The notes beneath the pieces were generated by a model. That model was not told the DNA's origin and did no database searches. It saw only the letters and a list, made by a program, of their open reading frames with translations. Positions 62,758 to 64,000 of a stretch of DNA of 64,000 nucleotides are shown one piece after another; the first letter of the stretch is position 1; every line of letters begins with the position of its first letter. The translations under genes were made by a program, and so were the position numbers. This DNA comes from Curtobacterium sp. VKM Ac-2922 (GTDB taxonomy: Bacteria > Actinomycetota > Actinomycetes > Actinomycetales > Microbacteriaceae). Where the stretch lies: positions 20,365-84,364 of the forward strand of contig NZ_JALGRO010000018.1 in assembly GCF_022815645.1 (NCBI RefSeq), written 5' to 3'.

Positions 62758-63603
62758 ATGCAGACAGCGGCGGCACTCCGGTCGCCCGACTCGGAACGGG
62801 TCGGGCGCGGTGCTCCCGAGCGCGGCGCGGCGGCCCGTGCCCGTGCCGGTGCAGCGCGGGGGAGCGACCCCCTGGGGGATGCCCGGGCGGCGCTCGACCG
62901 CATCACGTCGTTGCGCTCGCGGGTCTCCGACATGGAGTCCACCCGCGTCGACACGGCCGGGCTGCCCACCGCTCCGGCGCTCGAGTCGCTGCTGCCCGGC
63001 GGCGCGATCCGCGTCGGGGGCACGTACGCGGTGCCCGAGTCGGTGCTGCTCGCCATCACCATGCTGCAGGCGGCCTCGGCGTCGGGGGCGTGGTGTGCGG
63101 TCGTCGGTGTGCCGTCCTTCGGGGTCGAAGCCGCCGCGGCCGCCGGCATCGACCTCGAGCGGCTCGTCCTGGTCCCCGATCCGGGCGACCAGTGGCTGGC
63201 GGTGACGGCCGCGATGGCCGACGTCGCCCAGATCGTCCTGACCCGCCCGCTCGGCCGGGTCGTGCCCGGTGACGTCGCACGGCTGTCCGCGCGGCTGCGG
63301 CAGCGTGGTGGCGCCCTCGTCGCGCTCGGCTCGTGGCCGGGGGCCGACGTCACGCTCCGGGTCACCGCGTCGACGTGGAACGGGATCGGACAGGGGCACG
63401 GCCACCTGACCGAGCGGCGTGCCACCGTGACGGCGACCGGGCGGGCCGGTGCCGGGCGTCCGACCAGCGCCGAGCTGCTGCTGCCGGCGGCCGACGGCAC
63501 CGTGCGCGCGGTGACCTCGGCACCCGTGGCGCTGCCGGGCGGCGGGTCCGCTGTCGACCACGTCGACGCGCGCGAACTGCGGCCCGTGGCGGTGGCGTCG
63601 TGA
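62758..63603 (+). CDS. imuA: ImuA'-like SOS mutagenesis protein
   Basis: A 281-residue RecA-like protein without a normal Walker A. LLPGGAIRVGGTYAVPESVLLAITMLQ and WCAVVGVPSFGVEAAAAAGIDLERLVLVPDPG match the ImuA'/SulA-like family that works with ImuB and DnaE2 in damage-induced mutagenesis. ATG 62758 gives MQTAAALRS; an earlier ATG (62740) lies inside LexA box 2 and is unlikely. The stop overlaps imuB (GTGA), so the two are coupled. Two perfect LexA boxes control the pair. Confidence 0.85.
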   Translation: MQTAAALRSPDSERVGRGAPERGAAARARAGAARGSDPLGDARAALDRITSLRSRVSDMESTRVDTAGLPTAPALESLLPGGAIRVGGTYAVPESVLLAITMLQAASASGAWCAVVGVPSFGVEAAAAAGIDLERLVLVPDPGDQWLAVTAAMADVAQIVLTRPLGRVVPGDVARLSARLRQRGGALVALGSWPGADVTLRVTASTWNGIGQGHGHLTERRATVTATGRAGAGRPTSAELLLPAADGTVRAVTSAPVALPGGGSAVDHVDARELRPVAVAS

Positions 63604-64000
63604 TCGCCCGGGGGCGAGTCCGCGCCGACGCGATCGCCCGCGGCGGTGCCCTCCCCGAACCGCCACCCACCCGGACCATCGTGCTCTGGTGCCCGGACTG
63701 GCCCGTCATCGCTGCCGCCCGGGCCGCCGGGTGTCCGCCCGAGCAGCCCTTCGCCGTGGTGGCGAAGGGCCTGGTCTTCGCCAGCTCCGCGAGCGCACGG
63801 CAGCAGGGCGTCGTCCGGGGCATCCGGATCCGCGAAGCCCAGGCACGCTGTCCCGGACTCGTCGTGCAGCCCTACGACGACGCTCTCGACCACCGCGCGT
63901 TCGAACCGGTCATCCGCGCGGTCGAAGCCGCAGTGCCCGGCGTCGAGGTGGTCCGCCCCGGCACCCTCGCGCTGCGCTCCCGGGGGCCGGCGCGCTACTA
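63600..64000 (+). CDS. imuB: ImuB (Y-family polymerase-like), N-terminal part only
   Basis: Starts at GTG 63600 overlapping the imuA' stop and runs off the window after about 133 residues. The N-terminus has TIVLWCPDWPVIAAARAAG, the ImuB form of the Y-polymerase first motif, and FASSASARQQGVVRGIRIREAQARCPGLVV, the usual Y-family finger region. ImuB is thought to be a non-catalytic adaptor linking ImuA' to the DnaE2 polymerase. dnaE2 may lie further on, outside the window. Confidence 0.88.
   Translation, partial: MIARGRVRADAIARGGALPEPPPTRTIVLWCPDWPVIAAARAAGCPPEQPFAVVAKGLVFASSASARQQGVVRGIRIREAQARCPGLVVQPYDDALDHRAFEPVIRAVEAAVPGVEVVRPGTLALRSRGPARY

Noticed and set aside
60742..63893. Long minus-strand frames opposite galM-like, pabB and imuA' genes
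   Set aside because: Plus-strand PIKGT and GSMTGAPK motifs and LexA-controlled imuA' are clear; the minus frames lack domains and starts with ribosome sites.

Overview
The window is 64 kb of very GC-rich DNA with dense, often overlapping genes (ATGA, GTGA and TGATG junctions), many GTG starts, and apparent leaderless promoters. Family content and gene order point to a high-GC Gram-positive actinobacterium: the clpP1-clpP2-clpX pair plus unfoldase, the ileS-folC-DUF4233-ndk block, the rne-rplU-rpmA-obgE-proB-proA-nadD-rsfS block, a class II ileS T-box, and an imuA'-imuB start with actinobacterial LexA boxes. Microbacteriaceae, perhaps Curtobacterium, is my best guess from general resemblance; I did no database search. 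The region looks chromosomal. I see no insertion sequence, prophage, CRISPR array, rRNA operon or replication origin.

Layout. 0-9 kb: a truncated unknown gene, a Nudix hydrolase, a stand-alone adenylation-thiolation-thioesterase enzyme, two membrane proteins, a Na+/H+ antiporter and a Pit phosphate transporter with a small membrane partner. 9-15 kb: aspartase, a YihY/BrkB membrane protein, an MFS exporter, an FKBP isomerase and an aldo/keto reductase. 15-20 kb: clpP1, clpP2 and clpX, interrupted by a minus-strand copper pair (YcnI-like plus CopC-like) with a palindromic operator candidate. 20-28 kb: M3 peptidase, a TetR regulator divergent from an alpha/beta hydrolase across two operator-like dyads, valS, and a ProP-like transporter. 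28-36 kb: a complete oligopeptide-type ABC importer (lipoprotein, two permeases, double ATPase), a TetR gene, a Pro/Gln-rich membrane protein and a cation diffusion facilitator. 36-42 kb: T-box, ileS, folC, DUF4233, ndk, then a hairpin-packed intergenic stretch. 42-44 kb: a small secreted protein and a DsbA-like/VKOR disulfide pair. 44-56 kb: rne, ribosomal proteins L21 and L27, obgE, proline biosynthesis, nadD, rsfS and tRNA-Ala(GGC). 56-60 kb: a glycosyltransferase divergent from an SDR / metallo-beta-lactamase-fold / ketoacyl-synthase-III operon. 60-64 kb: an aldose epimerase, pabB and the SOS-controlled imuA'-imuB start.

The least ordinary parts are: the 57.4-60.2 kb lipid- or polyketide-like operon read from a palindrome that holds both divergent -10 elements; the monomodular A-T-TE enzyme whose adenylation domain seems to lack the usual substrate-anchoring Asp; an RNase E lacking the usual Zn-link cysteines and preceded by a long stem-loop leader; and several families of dispersed intergenic palindromes. 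Everything here is read by eye; remote homology calls rest on motif recognition.
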